64,000 bases of DNA, from NCBI GenBank assembly GCA_011947345.1, contig JAAVTG010000531.1, positions 868,001 through 932,000 on the forward strand, in the 5' to 3' direction. Both the position numbers and the translations under genes were made by a program. Positions 32,723-43,867 of the stretch are shown here, piece by piece (the stretch's first letter is position 1; the number at the start of each line of letters is the position of its first letter). The notes under the pieces are model-generated. The model ran no database searches and was not told the origin of the DNA. It saw nothing but the letters and a program-made list of their open reading frames with translations. The stretch is from Phytophthora quininea (Eukaryota > Oomycota > Peronosporomycetes > Peronosporales > Peronosporaceae).

Positions 32723-34354
32723 ATGGAGATCCCTCGCATCGTACACGACGAACTGCTGCACCAAGTGGACGAGCCGCTGGAGGACCATCTCATGAGCGTC
32801 CGCCGCGCCAGTGTCAGCCCTCGACCGTCGTCGACCGACCTGTCTCAGGGCGAGCGCACCCCGTTGCTGCCGCTGCCCGACAAAGTGGAGGTGTTGCTGG
32901 AGGAGGAGGAGAAGGCGGCGGCAGCAGTTGACGCTCGTCTGAGCGTCTGGGAGATCGTCAGCGTGGAGACCAAACTGCTCTTGGGACTGGCCTTCCCCAT
33001 GATGCTGGCAGTGATGCTCGAGATGTTCCCAGACCTGGTGCTCAGCATGATGATGGGCCACACAGACGTCGAGCACAGCACGCAGATCCTGGCGGCCTAC
33101 AATCTTTCCAGTCTGGTGCAGATGATGATCATTGGAGGCCTCATCATGGGCTTCTCGTCGGCGGTGGACACCATGTGCTCGCACGCCTTCGGGGCCAAGA
33201 GGATGGTCGAGCTCTGGAGGATCACACAGGCCGCTACACTTGTCTACGCCATGTGCTTGCCGTTTATTGCACTTGTACTGGCCAGTGGCAAACCGATGCT
33301 GGTTGCGCTGGGCCAAGACCCGAACATTGCTGCGGTCGCGGCGAAGCTGCTGCTGGTCGGTATGCTGATGGTGCCGTTCTGTATCATGTACGCCGTCATG
33401 AAAAGCGCTCTACAGGCGCAAAATATTGTCTTCCCGTTCGTTGTGGCGTCCATGGTGAGCTTCATTTTTAGTTCGATTGCGGCGTATTTCCTCGCGTTCC
33501 ACACGTCGCTGGGGTTCATTGGTGTCGCGTTGGGTAGTCCCATCGGCTGGTTGCTGAAAGTCGTCATGGTGTTCACTGTGGTGCTACGCAACCGAGTGTT
33601 TGTCGAGTCGTGGCCTGGTTGGGATTTTAGCGAAGCGTGGGCTCGAGTGCCGCGAATTGGTCGTCTAGGAGCGTCAAGTGTGCTCATGATGACCTTCCAA
33701 ATGGTCGGGTTCTCGTTCATCTCCCTACTGGCGGGAATGCTGCCGAATGCCGACGTCATGATCGCTGCCAACGGTATCTTCGTGTCGGTCATCAGCATCG
33801 CTTTCATGCCGCTGCTAGGCATTTGCGTGGCGGGGGCTATTCGCATGGGGAATGCGCTTGGAGCAGGTCAAGCTCGTCGTGCGCGGTTCATCAGCTTCAT
33901 TGTAATGAGTGCATCGCTTTCAGTTTCCGGTGTTGCGGCAGGTATCGTCGCCTACATTGCTGCTCCCTACGCTCGTGCGTTTACCCCCGACGTGAACGCT
34001 ACGACGGAGGCTATCGACCTCATCCGAGAGCTGCTCCCTCTACTGCCGCTGTTGGGTTTTGCGTTCGGGATGCAGTCGGTCTTTCGCGCTTGTGGGAAGC
34101 AACTGCTCTGTGCGCAGCTCAACTTCGTTTGTCTCTTCGTGCTTGGTGTGCCGCTCGGTTTGGTGTTCGCAGTCCAATTCCAGACCGGAATTGCGGGCTT
34201 GTGGGGCGGTAACATGGTGGGGACGATCCTGTTCGCTGTCGCCGGGGTTTTGTGGATGCGAAGCACGAGTTGGGAGAAATTGGCCCACGACGCTAAGCAC
34301 GGCACGCACCCAGTAGATTTCGACGAAGAAATCGACGTCGCGATGGCAGCGTAG
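32723..34354 (+). CDS. MATE-family efflux transporter, tandem copy 2 (intact)
   Basis: A 543-residue, uninterrupted single-exon transporter of the MATE family, which exchanges H+ or Na+ for organic cations or metabolites across a membrane. A polar N-terminal tail (residues 1-80, with a run of glutamates near 60) precedes about 12 hydrophobic segments. Conserved family features include TLxxxFPMMLAVMLEMFPDLVLS in helix 1, HAFGAKRMVELWRITQ after helix 3, the ALGAGQARRAR loop between the halves, and a late RELLPLLPLLGF helix. The acidic C-terminal tail (DFDEEIDVAMAA) is shared with copy 1. Vacuolar or plasma-membrane location cannot be decided. An initiator-like element lies just upstream. Confidence 0.88.
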   Translation: MEIPRIVHDELLHQVDEPLEDHLMSVRRASVSPRPSSTDLSQGERTPLLPLPDKVEVLLEEEEKAAAAVDARLSVWEIVSVETKLLLGLAFPMMLAVMLEMFPDLVLSMMMGHTDVEHSTQILAAYNLSSLVQMMIIGGLIMGFSSAVDTMCSHAFGAKRMVELWRITQAATLVYAMCLPFIALVLASGKPMLVALGQDPNIAAVAAKLLLVGMLMVPFCIMYAVMKSALQAQNIVFPFVVASMVSFIFSSIAAYFLAFHTSLGFIGVALGSPIGWLLKVVMVFTVVLRNRVFVESWPGWDFSEAWARVPRIGRLGASSVLMMTFQMVGFSFISLLAGMLPNADVMIAANGIFVSVISIAFMPLLGICVAGAIRMGNALGAGQARRARFISFIVMSASLSVSGVAAGIVAYIAAPYARAFTPDVNATTEAIDLIRELLPLLPLLGFAFGMQSVFRACGKQLLCAQLNFVCLFVLGVPLGLVFAVQFQTGIAGLWGGNMVGTILFAVAGVLWMRSTSWEKLAHDAKHGTHPVDFDEEIDVAMAA

Positions 34355-34445
34355 GCAGATTAAGCTGTCGTTTGGTGTAAGTGTGTTGACTAAAATTTCA
34401 CCGTAAGTGAATCAACGATTTCAAACGTAGTTGACCTGTATTTTT

Positions 34446-36185
34446 CTAGGGCTCATGCATCGGTTCGCAGTTATTGTTTCGAGTCGCTCTTGGCGATGGT
34501 ATCGAACACGCTGTCTTCAGGTCGTCGCTATCGGAAACGCCGGGAGCAGTTCTCTCCACCGCCTGGCATGCGAGCAATTCCCAGTCGGCTCGGTAAGCGA
34601 GCCAGTAGATGCTGAAGAGCCCACCGCTGATGAAGCCGCCGTTCATCCCAAGCCAAAGCCCGACCAGACCCATGCCGAACGGGAACGCAAGCATCAATCC
34701 CAGCGGCACGGCGATCACAATGTAGCACACAAAGTTGATCTTTGCGCCGAGCGCCTGCAGTCCGCACCCCGGAAAATGCCCTGCGAGACGGACGAGATGG
34801 CAGCGAACACTTGTAGGGGCTGGTCACGAGCAGCAGTCTCGACGTCAGGGCCACTACACGTTCATCGCTTGTGACGGCAAAGGGCAGCACATCGTGGAAT
34901 ACCAGCATCCCTGCCGACGCAACTAAAGCGCAGCCTGTGGCCAGCAGCATGGCAAGCTTTGCAATGTGCCAAGCACGCTTGGGGTCATTGGCTCCCAACG
35001 CATTCCCGACCCGAACAGACCCAGCAAGTGAGATCGTCCAGTAGCACAGAGCCCCCATCCAGCGTAGGTTGGAATAACTCGAGTCGGCACTCACTGCAGC
35101 GGCTGCGTGTGGCAACATCCCGGACAAGAGACCCACCGCTGCAAAACCCCAGACTTCACACACGAACATGGCCATCCCAGAGACCCCGAGGCGAAGGAAT
35201 TCCGGCATGAGTCGCACCGCCTCGGCAAAGTGCCATCCGGGCCATTCTCGTTGATACAGTCCACTGCGATACAAGTACGTGGCCAGCACAACGGCGTAGC
35301 AAGCCATGGTCGTTGAAGTGGCGACTGCTGAGCCTGTAAATCCCAGCGGGGTCCGGAACATGAAGAAGTAGAGCAGCACACCTTGCACGACGCTCGCCAT
35401 CAGCCCAACACCCACCAAAGGCTCCACGCGTCCTTGACCTTGCAGAATCTTGCACATTAGCGTGTTGACCGCGACGAACGGCACTCCAGGAAGCGCAAAC
35501 AGCACCAAACTGCGCACCAACTGGGCAAGTTCTCGTTGTTGACCCGCAAACTCCAAAATCTCGACGCAGTACAAACTGGCGAATGCCACCGGGGGAAACC
35601 GATGCAGAACACCAGCAGTCCGGTCTGGAAGAAGAGGCCCAGCTCTCGAAGCTGACCGGCGCCGTACGCTTGAGCGCAGAGCGTGTCCATGGCCGCACTC
35701 ATGGCGGCGATCAGAGTGGAGCTCGTGATCATGTTGAAGATGAGCGCCAAGCTTCGAGCCGCCATGAACTGGCTGGTGTGGGCTGCGCTCAAGTGGCCCG
35801 TCAGCACGATGCTGAGGAAGTTGGGCACAAAGTCGACGACGCCGAAGAGCAGCATCTGGAACACCAACCGCAGTAGCGCTTGGCACTCGCTGCTATGGCG
35901 AGAAGGAGCCGCTTTCATGCATCCGGCCAGCGACACCTCGTCGTCGACGACGCCGTCGCTGGGCACCACCGCCGCATTGAAGAGTAGCAGCGGCGTGCGC
36001 TCCGTCGCCGACTTTTGCGGCTGCTCTGGCGTCGAGATCTGCACGATCTTCTCGGCGCGTTGGAAGAGTCCGTCCCAAAGCGCCTTAGTGGATTCCGCCG
36101 TCATGGACAGGCGAGCCGACGCGGTGGCGACGGCGTTGGCAGCTTTGGCAGCACTGTTGCTCACTCTCGACGGGACGTTGTGCAT
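34446..36185 (-). CDS. MATE-family efflux transporter, divergent third copy, three frameshifts
   Basis: More distant from copies 1 and 2 but with the same architecture: a polar N-terminus with TERTPLLLFNAA, helix 1 LVFQMLLFGVVDFVPNFLSIVLTG, QAYGAGQLRELGLFFQTG, VRVGNALGANDPKRAW and a last GLWLGMNGGFISGGLFSIYWL helix. The reading frame changes at the plus-strand GGGGG run at 35591-35595, at GGGG at 34816-34819 and at CCCC at 34767-34770; all fit one missing base. The start was set at the ATG at 36185 (MHNVPSRVS) and the stop is at 34446. It points towards copy 2, leaving only about 90 bases between their stops. Substrate unknown. Confidence 0.78.
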
Positions 36186-36584
36186 GGCTGGCGGTGGTTC
36201 TCTGGAGAGAGTGCTGCCGTCGGCGCAGAACGAAGACTGAGCTGAAAGCGCATCTGCTTCTAACCGCAACGTCGGCGGCGGCGTCCGTTCAAGATCCACT
36301 GCTCTCCAGCCAAACACACGCATCAACTTGCGCTGGCGACGGCCGTTATATCGCTCTGAGTCGGCCCCGCACGTCAGCTTGATCTGGATCCTGCTTGGAT
36401 TTGGGGTTGGGCTGTTTCTGAAGGCAACACAAACGTCCATTTCAACTCTATATATTTGCGGTCAAACCCGGTGACAAGATGGCTGCAATCTTCTCTGTTG
36501 GCGTGTACGGCATTTGCAGTCGGGTCCTTGTGCGAGACCCCAGACAAGGCAGTTGGTTCATTTAGACAGATCATCTTCCTGTTG
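36186..36584. other. Spacer between MATE copy 3 and the mitochondrial carrier
   Basis: It must hold the 5' region of MATE copy 3 and the 3' region of the carrier gene. No other feature was recognised. Confidence 0.5.
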
Positions 36585-38176
36585 CTAGTTGTCGTCGCTG
36601 CTCATCCGATCGAGGGTCTTCTTTAATACTTCAAAAGTTGTCCACGACACTGCCACGGACGGCGCATGTACCAGCAGGCGAGGATACACGCCGCGGAAGA
36701 AGCCTGCGAAGCCCTCCTGCGCCTTAATCTGAAGTAGTGCGTCCATTAGGCCGGCGTACTGTCGGCGCAGGACTGGTTCCGCCCGTTCAACCTGCAGCAA
36801 ACACTGTTAGAATAGATCCAACAAGCGTCAATCGGATAAGTCACGTACACCAGGCCGGCCGTTGATCGAGCAAGAGCTGGGGACCGTGATGGAGACGCCG
36901 CGGGCCTGGAGCTGCGCACAACGGGGACGAGAGGGACACTGTGAATCAATAAGACAGGAAAGAAACAGTAAGCAAGAAGAGCCCACAAGAACCTGAAGCT
37001 CTGGTTTCGAGAAGCGAGGCGACATTGTAGACGCCGTCGCCACTGAAGGGACGCGTTTTCCTACCGAGGCATCTTCCTGGACCATCATAGCCTGGGTCTG
37101 CAACCGAGTCTTGGCCACGTCCAGCGGGTTCGTTAGCGCGCCAGCCTGCAGATTGCAATCAAGTCAACATTAAATTTGCTGGAAGACCTGCGCCACTATC
37201 CAGCTACGCACCAACGCTCCGGCAGCAGCACCAGACGTAATGTAGGCAGACACATTCATCTCATCTGACGGGTTTAAAATCTTCTTGAAGGTTTCGTTGG
37301 CGGACACCATAATCATACTGCACCACATCATCAACAACGAGCGCTGAGTCCAACAACTCCATGCGATAAGTGCTCAATACGTTGTCTTCTCACCTGTACG
37401 GTAGGTTCATCAGGAGTGTCGTGGGGAAGCTAATATACAGCGCGCGCAAGCCTTCGTGTTTCATGACCTGAAAACACCGTGCAGAAGTTCGTGTGAGTGT
37501 CTCCAGGAGCTATGAACAATAGCGGAGACGCAGGGGTCCAGCAAGAGTAATCACCACCGTCTTAAAGCAGTCTGCCACTCCGTTGTAGTATCCTAACTGC
37601 AGTCGCTGCTTCACCACCTGCAGAACCACCACCCCAGAAGGTTAGACATCTCTATACCCTCTCAACTTGCATTTATTGCCGCAACTCACGTCCATAGGGG
37701 TCATAATTAGGTCGTGGCAGACTGTAGCAATGACTCCAGCAGTGCCCGAGGCCATGGGCGTGATCATGGAGCTGTCTGCGCCCAGCGCCTTCTTGGCGGC
37801 CTCGAACACCGAGAAGTACACGGCGTGGGCCGGCAGACTGGCGCCCAGCATGGTGCTGACGCCCCGGAAGAGCCGCAGCGGACCTTCCTCGGCCACCAGC
37901 TTCCTGGCCGTCTGTGTGGCCGTCATCTTGAGCGGGTTGCCGTTCACGGGGCAGCGCTGGCACTGCATGTGGGTCTGCAATGGATCAAACGAAGCGTTAG
38001 GAACGTGGCAGTGCTTGGTACGGGTTAATAGCTAGCTGCGTCAGTACTTTGACAGTGTCGATGGGGAAGATGGACACGTGCTCGGCCACGCCCGCCGCCG
38101 ATCCGGCCAGCATGTGGTTCACGAACGAGCCCTTCTCGGGCGTCCATTCCTCCCAGTCCTCGTCCAGCGCGGCCAT
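36585..38176 (-). CDS. Mitochondrial carrier, mitoferrin-like (Mrs3/4 type iron carrier)
   Basis: Solute carrier of the mitochondrial inner membrane, most like the mitoferrin/Mrs3/4 group that supplies iron for heme and Fe-S clusters. All three carrier signatures are present: PIDTVK (with KTHMQCQ, typical of mitoferrins), PMDVVK and PLDVAK. It has nine exons with consistent phases: 38048-38176, 37690-37974, 37558-37617, 37394-37467, 37212-37317, 37065-37145, 36993-37042, 36851-36911 and 36585-36791. The matrix loop after the third signature holds an arginine/serine-rich insertion encoded by the two short exons of 50 and 61 bases. No frame breaks. The start ATG at 38176 is followed by an acidic MAALDEDWEEW. 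The iron specificity is inferred from family resemblance. Confidence 0.82.
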
Positions 38177-39219
38177 GTGAGTCACTGAGCGTGGGCGTCC
38201 GGGCGCAGTGGTGCTGGAGTCGGAGTGAGCGACGCCGCTCCCTTCTGTACAGCCACAGCTTTCCGAGATAACCTAAGTCAGTATGTGACGTTGCACCCTG
38301 GACGGACAACCGCGTCAATGGATTTACTTGGTAGTTGTATTCAAGGTGGGACATCGGGCTCTGATCTAGCAACCAAGGCGTGCGCAATCAGCCAATCACT
38401 GTCGATATACTGTCATATGGAATATTTGCCTTTTCGAATGATGCATGACGCGCGATGTGTTAAACCGGTGAGCATACAAAGTTCAAGTGCTGCGAAAAAG
38501 TATTGAGCGCCCGAGTTGACGATGGGACCGGAATGCGTGTGCGTTTACCTTCCTGGCAGCTTCCAGCCGTAGAATTGGAGCCGCCAACGCCACGCCAACG
38601 CAGAGCTTCTCTCATGAGATCGTCGTCGCGTTGCCGCGTGCTGCCACATGGTTGCGCCCAGCGGCCACTGGCCCGCAGTCTGCAAACGAACTCGCAGCTT
38701 TCTGAGGTTGAAGGCGACGGGTAAAGGTGCCACGCGCGGCGCGTGCCTCGGCGGTAAAACTTCAGTCGGCGCAAGCCAATCGCCGCCGCTACGTCCAACA
38801 AAACGTGGCGTCAACTACAAGTGCTCACTCATCGCGCCCGAAACAAATTCTCTTGGCGTGGCCCGGTTTGGTCAGCGTCAAGTTGCTGCAGTCGGCTGAT
38901 GCTTTTAGTCGCCGAGTTTGGTGGTGAGTCACTTGCGATTTCTCTTGGCCGAATCTCAAGTGGGGACTGAACTTTGACGGCGGATCCTGAAGCAGTAACG
39001 GCAAAGTATCTGGTCCGGCAGCGGCAATTGAGACGTTTGCCAAGTGCACGGGCTTCTGTGCTAATCAATGCCAATCGAGGAAAGGAAACCTGATGATGAA
39101 CCAGCGTCTATTCTTGAGCGGGCCGGAAACGGGCACCTCGGTGCGTGTCGCGCAAGACGCCACACCAATTCCCAGTCATCTTCGGACGCTGCTGCTCTCG
39201 GAGACGCGTGCATTGCTTC
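38177..39219. other. Spacer upstream of the mitochondrial carrier
   Basis: About 1 kb. Open frames on the minus strand near 38460-38814 have mixed codon use and no recognisable domain; one may be a relic. No repeats or RNA genes were seen. Confidence 0.4.
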
Positions 39220-41129
39220 ATGGCAGTGACTCAGGAAGGAGGATCGCTGGCTCCTGCTCACGATTCGTCGAGTCTTCACGGCTCTCAAATTCAGGAAGCT
39301 ACACTGGTGCGGTCTAGCTCCGATGGGGACGTCCGTGTCTCGGTTTCTCCCCTTCCAGTCGAGAATTCTGTGGAGATGGTCGACATTAATGTTCTTAAGA
39401 ATTCCAGTTGCCGTGGCGAAGGACATCAAGATGGAGACACCTTTTGAATGCGTCGATGCAACTTCAACACATCAACGGCGAAGCTCGTCAACGTGTGCGT
39501 CAGCTGTGGACGTCGGTGCAACGACTAGGTCGAGAGAATCAGATCAGCGAAGCAGGCGTCGATCTGCTGTATGTGGAGCTGGGCAACATCCTCAAGAGTT
39601 TGAGCGCTGAAAAACTCAATCCCCGCAGCCTCTTAAAATGGGTCAGTTGGTGCTGTTGCCGTCGGCTGCGATTGAAACTGGAGGCAACAGCAATGGCGGG
39701 TCAGCAGTGAAGGCACTGTTCGGATCGAGACAAAATCCCCAGTTGATGCGATGTTCACTGTCTGAAGACCATAGCAAACTCGAGATGACTCCTCTACGAC
39801 CCGATAATCGCAGTGACTCCGCAGCGTTGGGTCCCAGTCCACAAACTGCCACTGGTCGATTCGGTTTGCCCACAACAGCCTCGTTGATGGGAATCATCTC
39901 GGATGCTCTTCAGGAGGAGCCAACTACTCGAGTGATCCGCCTACAAGGGTGCCAAGTTCGCAAACTTGTTCTCAAAACAACCAGCAGCGACTTCGACGAG
40001 AGTATTTCAACGCGAAAGCCGACAGGCCTTCGCCGCTTCCAACTACTCGTGCCGTACAAAACCCCAACAAGTATACTATTGGGCGAGGGCGCTCGCGTGG
40101 ACACTTTGTTCCCTAGCATCGCCCCAGTGCCGTACGAGTCGCTCATCTTTGAAGTTCCAGTTCAGACCACCAGCGATGAAGAAACAGACGCCGAGGTCGA
40201 TAACTGGGTAAACGCCTTGAACCAAGTGTGCAGATTCCAACTCCACCGCCTCGAAAATGCACTACGGGAGGCTCCAACAATCGGTAACTTTCCCCATCGA
40301 CCCTTGTTGTTTTAGCTGCCGAACTAATTTCCGTATCTGATCGATACTTACTGCAGATCGATACCGCGAGACGCTACTGCGTTATTTCCCAGTGTGTGTT
40401 TCGTTAAGCTGGCTGCACAACCGAAGCGATCTACAAACTCAGATGCGCCGCGCAAGTGCCAACCTGAGCATGGTTCAAATTGCCAAAGATCTAGGCCGCG
40501 ATAAAGTGCTCTTGGACGACCGTCTTTTCAGTGCTGTGAACAGCCAAGTCCCGGCGGATGGCATCGACTCTGACAGTGTGTCCGACGTGGTAAAATGTCT
40601 GGTCACGAAGGTGTTGGAGTTCGAGCGCACCGTTGCGGCACAACACAAATCCTTTAAAACCTTCGGGGCTGCACCGAGTTCTTCGCATCAACCTTCGTCA
40701 CCGGTGCATCGTTTTGCAAATAACGATGAGGCCCGGGCGCTGGCGTTTGTAGAGCGAGTATTACAAGGCAGCTCTCGAACTCAAAGCGGCGGAGACATTT
40801 ACGACGCCATCAGCTTCTTTTGCCAACAGGACCAAGTTTCGATCTGCCCGGTTTCTCATGAGGCGCGTCCAGTTCAAATGCGCGTGATGACAGACATTGT
40901 TCAAGGAATATTCCAAGTGGAAGTGGAAGTCTGCATGCGCTTTAAGCTGATCGAGTTGACGCCCAGGTCACCCAGCTCGACTGGTTTGACACCAGATTTT
41001 GACAATGACGCCGACAATATGTGCGAGTGGGCAGTACTGGAGGGGACTCTATCTCGACAGTTCACGCTGGGCCAACTTCCTGCTCATGGCACAATTACCA
41101 TCAACTACTTGCCCAAAGGATCGGAATAA
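39220..41129 (+). CDS. PH-like domain protein of unknown function, two exons, two frameshifts
   Basis: From the ATG at 39220 (MAVTQEGGSLAPAHDSSS) the frame continues after the TTTT run at 39442-39445 with ASMQLQHINGEARQRVRQLW and a helical block (GVDLLYVELGNILKSL). It continues again after AAAA at 39635-39638 with GQLVLLPSAAIE; both changes fit one missing base. A PH-like segment follows (RRFQLLVPYK ... EVDNWVNALNQVCRF, about 40033-40240), with the tryptophan in the expected C-terminal helix. An intron (40284-40356) joins to RYRETLLRYFPVCVSLSWLHNRSD and a C-terminal domain that ends at 41129. I do not recognise the C-terminal domain. Its last 29 bases overlap the convergent RING gene. Confidence 0.6.
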
Positions 41130-43107
41130 GAGAGCCAATGTTTGTTTGAAAAGAGCTTGGATAAAACTTATCTTCATTATTATTATTTCTTATCATAGCA
41201 GCTGCGGCACTAGACTGGTCCGACCATCCAAAAACTGGGGCTTCACACTCGTCGTCGTTATTTCCTGGAGACCCAACGCTCGCTCGGCACAGCGGACACG
41301 AGCGCTCATGGTCGAACCATTCCGTAACGCATTCCTCGCAGAACATGTGAGAACACGGTAGTTTCACAGGTTGACGCATCGTCTCGTAGCAAATCGAACA
41401 GTCCGGCGACCCAGCTTCCACCAGCTCGTCATGAGAAACATACGAGCCGAACTCGAGCCCCAGTTTGATCAGGGACCGCGCAAGCACAAAGATCCGCTTG
41501 CCTTGCGTTGCCAAAATCAAGCCCTGCGCATTCAGACACCTTAGCGATCGAGATAAGAAAGGAGAAGGCCTCGGAACACCTACCTTGACAAAAGATAGGC
41601 GAACGTGAAGACGTCTGCCATGAATTTGGAGGCGCACAACTGGTAGAAACTGCACCACGGGACACTGGCAAGCAGTGATCGTAGGAAGATGGAGCTCATC
41701 TCGATGAGTCCGTAAAGCTTCCGCTACAAACAACACACACACCAGACCAAGTCAGTAATCGTTGACACAGCAAACTCTCTCATCCTACCTTTCGTCGGTA
41801 AAACGAAGCCGACGAAATTGCTTGCGACGTCAGTGGTGTCGTCACCGCACTATTCTCTTCTCCTACATCTACAGTGGCTGGGCTTGATGTTTGTTCAGAA
41901 GCAATGCCTTGGTCTTGAGTTTTTCTCTCGCAATGAAACCGTTCCGATTTCGCGCCAGCAACAAAAGCCTTCAAGACGATGCTCCATAACCTCACCAGAA
42001 AATCTACATAGAAAACAACAACATTAAGACTCCAAATGTCTGGTTCGAAAGGCATGTGCATACCATTGACGAGCACCGTCCAGAGAACTTGCCAGAAGAC
42101 ACCTCCAGACCACAAGCCGTTGTCACTGCCACTGCCTTGTGTCGTCGATCTCGAGTGCAGTATCCGGGATAAATGGTGCAATGGGTTTGGCTCGCCGTCC
42201 ACCGAGCAGATCGCTACCATATCAATGACACACATAGCGATGATGCCCAGGAGGTGCCACATGTTGGCCTTGTCTTTCAACGCGACTTGCACGCGCAGTC
42301 GCTGGTCCAGTCCCATGACGGCGACTGTCCCCACAACGAATACTAAAATGCCGGTAGCATGCTGATACGCAAAGTAAATAAGAAACAACGCCACGAACGG
42401 CAGCGAGTTGTGGCACCTCCGGAAGAGTGACTGAAGCTCGTTCATCGCCGTCTGGTCGTCCATCTCCTCGTCCGTATTGCGTCGCGGACGTGTCGGTGCT
42501 GGCGCAGCATTTCCTGCCTCTTGTGTTGTGTTTGATTCTTCCACAGTACTTCCACCCCGCTCAATTTCCCCGTCGTCGACATGGAATAGATAGACGACCC
42601 AGAGCTCCGTCGTCGACTACGCGTGGGTGAATGCGGTTGTGGCGGCAGCAGCCTGCCAGTCTCACTCTCTCCTCCTGCTTCCAGATCACCACCCTCGTGT
42701 GCATCTAAAGAGGTTTGGCGACTCGGAGCGAAGCCTCTCCACGGCGGTGTCTGGTTGTTTAGGTCCTGCAAGAACTGGCCGATAGAGATCTGCGGCAGGG
42801 CTTGCAGTAGTCGCCCACTGACTGCGTCGTTGCTGAGTGGTGCACTCAGCGCAGCTGCCAGAAATCTCTGGCGGAGTTGCTCCAAGTCTTCGGGGCTTGG
42901 AGCTGTGTCCGATTCAGTTGGCTGCGTGTTGGCAGCATCTTCTCCTCCTGGCGTGCTGCCTGGTGGTTGGCCCATCGGCTGCCTGCTCTGGTCGGTCTGA
43001 CTGCGTCGCGGCTGGCCGAACGGACGAGGCAACGAGTCCATTGACGCGGACGGAGGACCGCCGTGGGCTTCTCTGACACCGTCGAGGTGGTCGCTCTCCG
43101 GCATCAT
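41101..43107 (-). CDS. Multi-pass membrane RING E3 ubiquitin ligase (RNFT1/2-like), one frameshift
   Basis: An E3 ubiquitin ligase in a membrane, probably the ER. The long N-terminal tail is polar and proline/serine-rich. Hydrophobic segments follow (SLPFVALFLIYFAYQHATGI, VVGTVAVMGLDQ, LLGIIAMCVIDMVAIC, VFWQVLWTVLVNGM), then a cytosolic helix with KLYGLIEMSSIFLRSLL. A C3HC4 RING (CSIC ... CSHMFCEEC ... CPLC, about 41272-41400) is followed by a conserved GWSDQSSAA tail like the WxDGTTS of RNFT proteins. Exons: 41789-43107, 41584-41723 and 41101-41539. The frame changes at the CCCC run at 42568-42571, fitting one missing base. Start ATGATG at 43107. The stop side overlaps the convergent gene by 29 bases. 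Confidence 0.78.
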
Positions 43108-43312
43108 GGCGACGTAGTTCTAATTCTGGCGAGTGCGAAATATCAGCCAATAAGGAAAATCCAGCGCAAAATGAAGGGTTAATTCACATTACTCGATTGA
43201 AGGCGCGCATGGAGAGATTGACTTGGCGATGACCGGTATGGAGTCATGCTACAGAGGTGATTTTCTACCAGACTTACTTTCCGATTCGCTTTCACCGATT
43301 CAAATTCCTGCC

Positions 43313-43596
43313 GTGCGACTCAACTCCGTATTGTTCGTTGCACCAAACTCGCAACTATAACTGCTACCAATGCGGTGGACTCTGACAAGCAGTTCCTGAT
43401 AAGTCAACTTGCGGACGACGACAACCTGGATGGCGATAACAATGGCCAAGGTGATGAGGAGCGCTGGGCGAAAATCCTCAAATGGAAAATGGAGAGATCC
43501 GGTCTTCGCCAAACCTCGAGAAACAACAAGGAATTGTCTAAGGTATTGAAGGGCTGGCTCAAAGCGGGCAGGATGCCGTCATCTCTCTCATGCTGA
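43313..43596 (+). pseudogene. Degenerate RXLR-effector-like gene
   Basis: The layout is that of a small Phytophthora effector: a hydrophobic leader-like segment at about 43313-43370, a short spacer, KQFLIS at 43387-43404 in the place where an RFLR would be, an acidic stretch (ADDDNLDGDN) and a DEER at 43459-43470. A basic helical region with the WLKAG pattern common in WY-type effectors follows. The expected start codon is GTG (43313) rather than ATG, the leader and the body are in different frames, the RXLR box lacks both arginines, and the frame stops at 43596 while similar sequence continues in another frame. Host targets are unknown. The call depends on composition and order of motifs, not on a database match. 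Confidence 0.42.
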
Positions 43597-43867
43597 CATG
43601 GCCAAATCGGCTGTTACGTGGACGGTGGGAGACGTACAACCTGTGCAATACGCTGATCTTGCTCAAGAACCCCGGTGGTATCGCTCAGGTTTCTCGATCG
43701 CAGCTATCGATCCAACACCTCGGCCGTTGTCGGTGCAAACGAGCAATGCACATCCATAGGAAGTTCCAAAACATGCGTGGTTTTCTCGGATCCCCAACTT
43801 CAATCGAGCGCATTTCATCTTTTTCCTAAATCACACTTCTCCTGCATTTCCGGCAGTCATCTTTAAC

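Noticed and set aside
32639..33316. Histidine-rich minus-strand open frame
   Set aside because: Antisense of the intact MATE gene; composition follows from its leucine and valine codons.
30046..34354. A large direct repeat from misassembly
   Set aside because: The two MATE copies differ throughout and their flanks are unrelated, so they are true paralogues and not a duplicated contig end.
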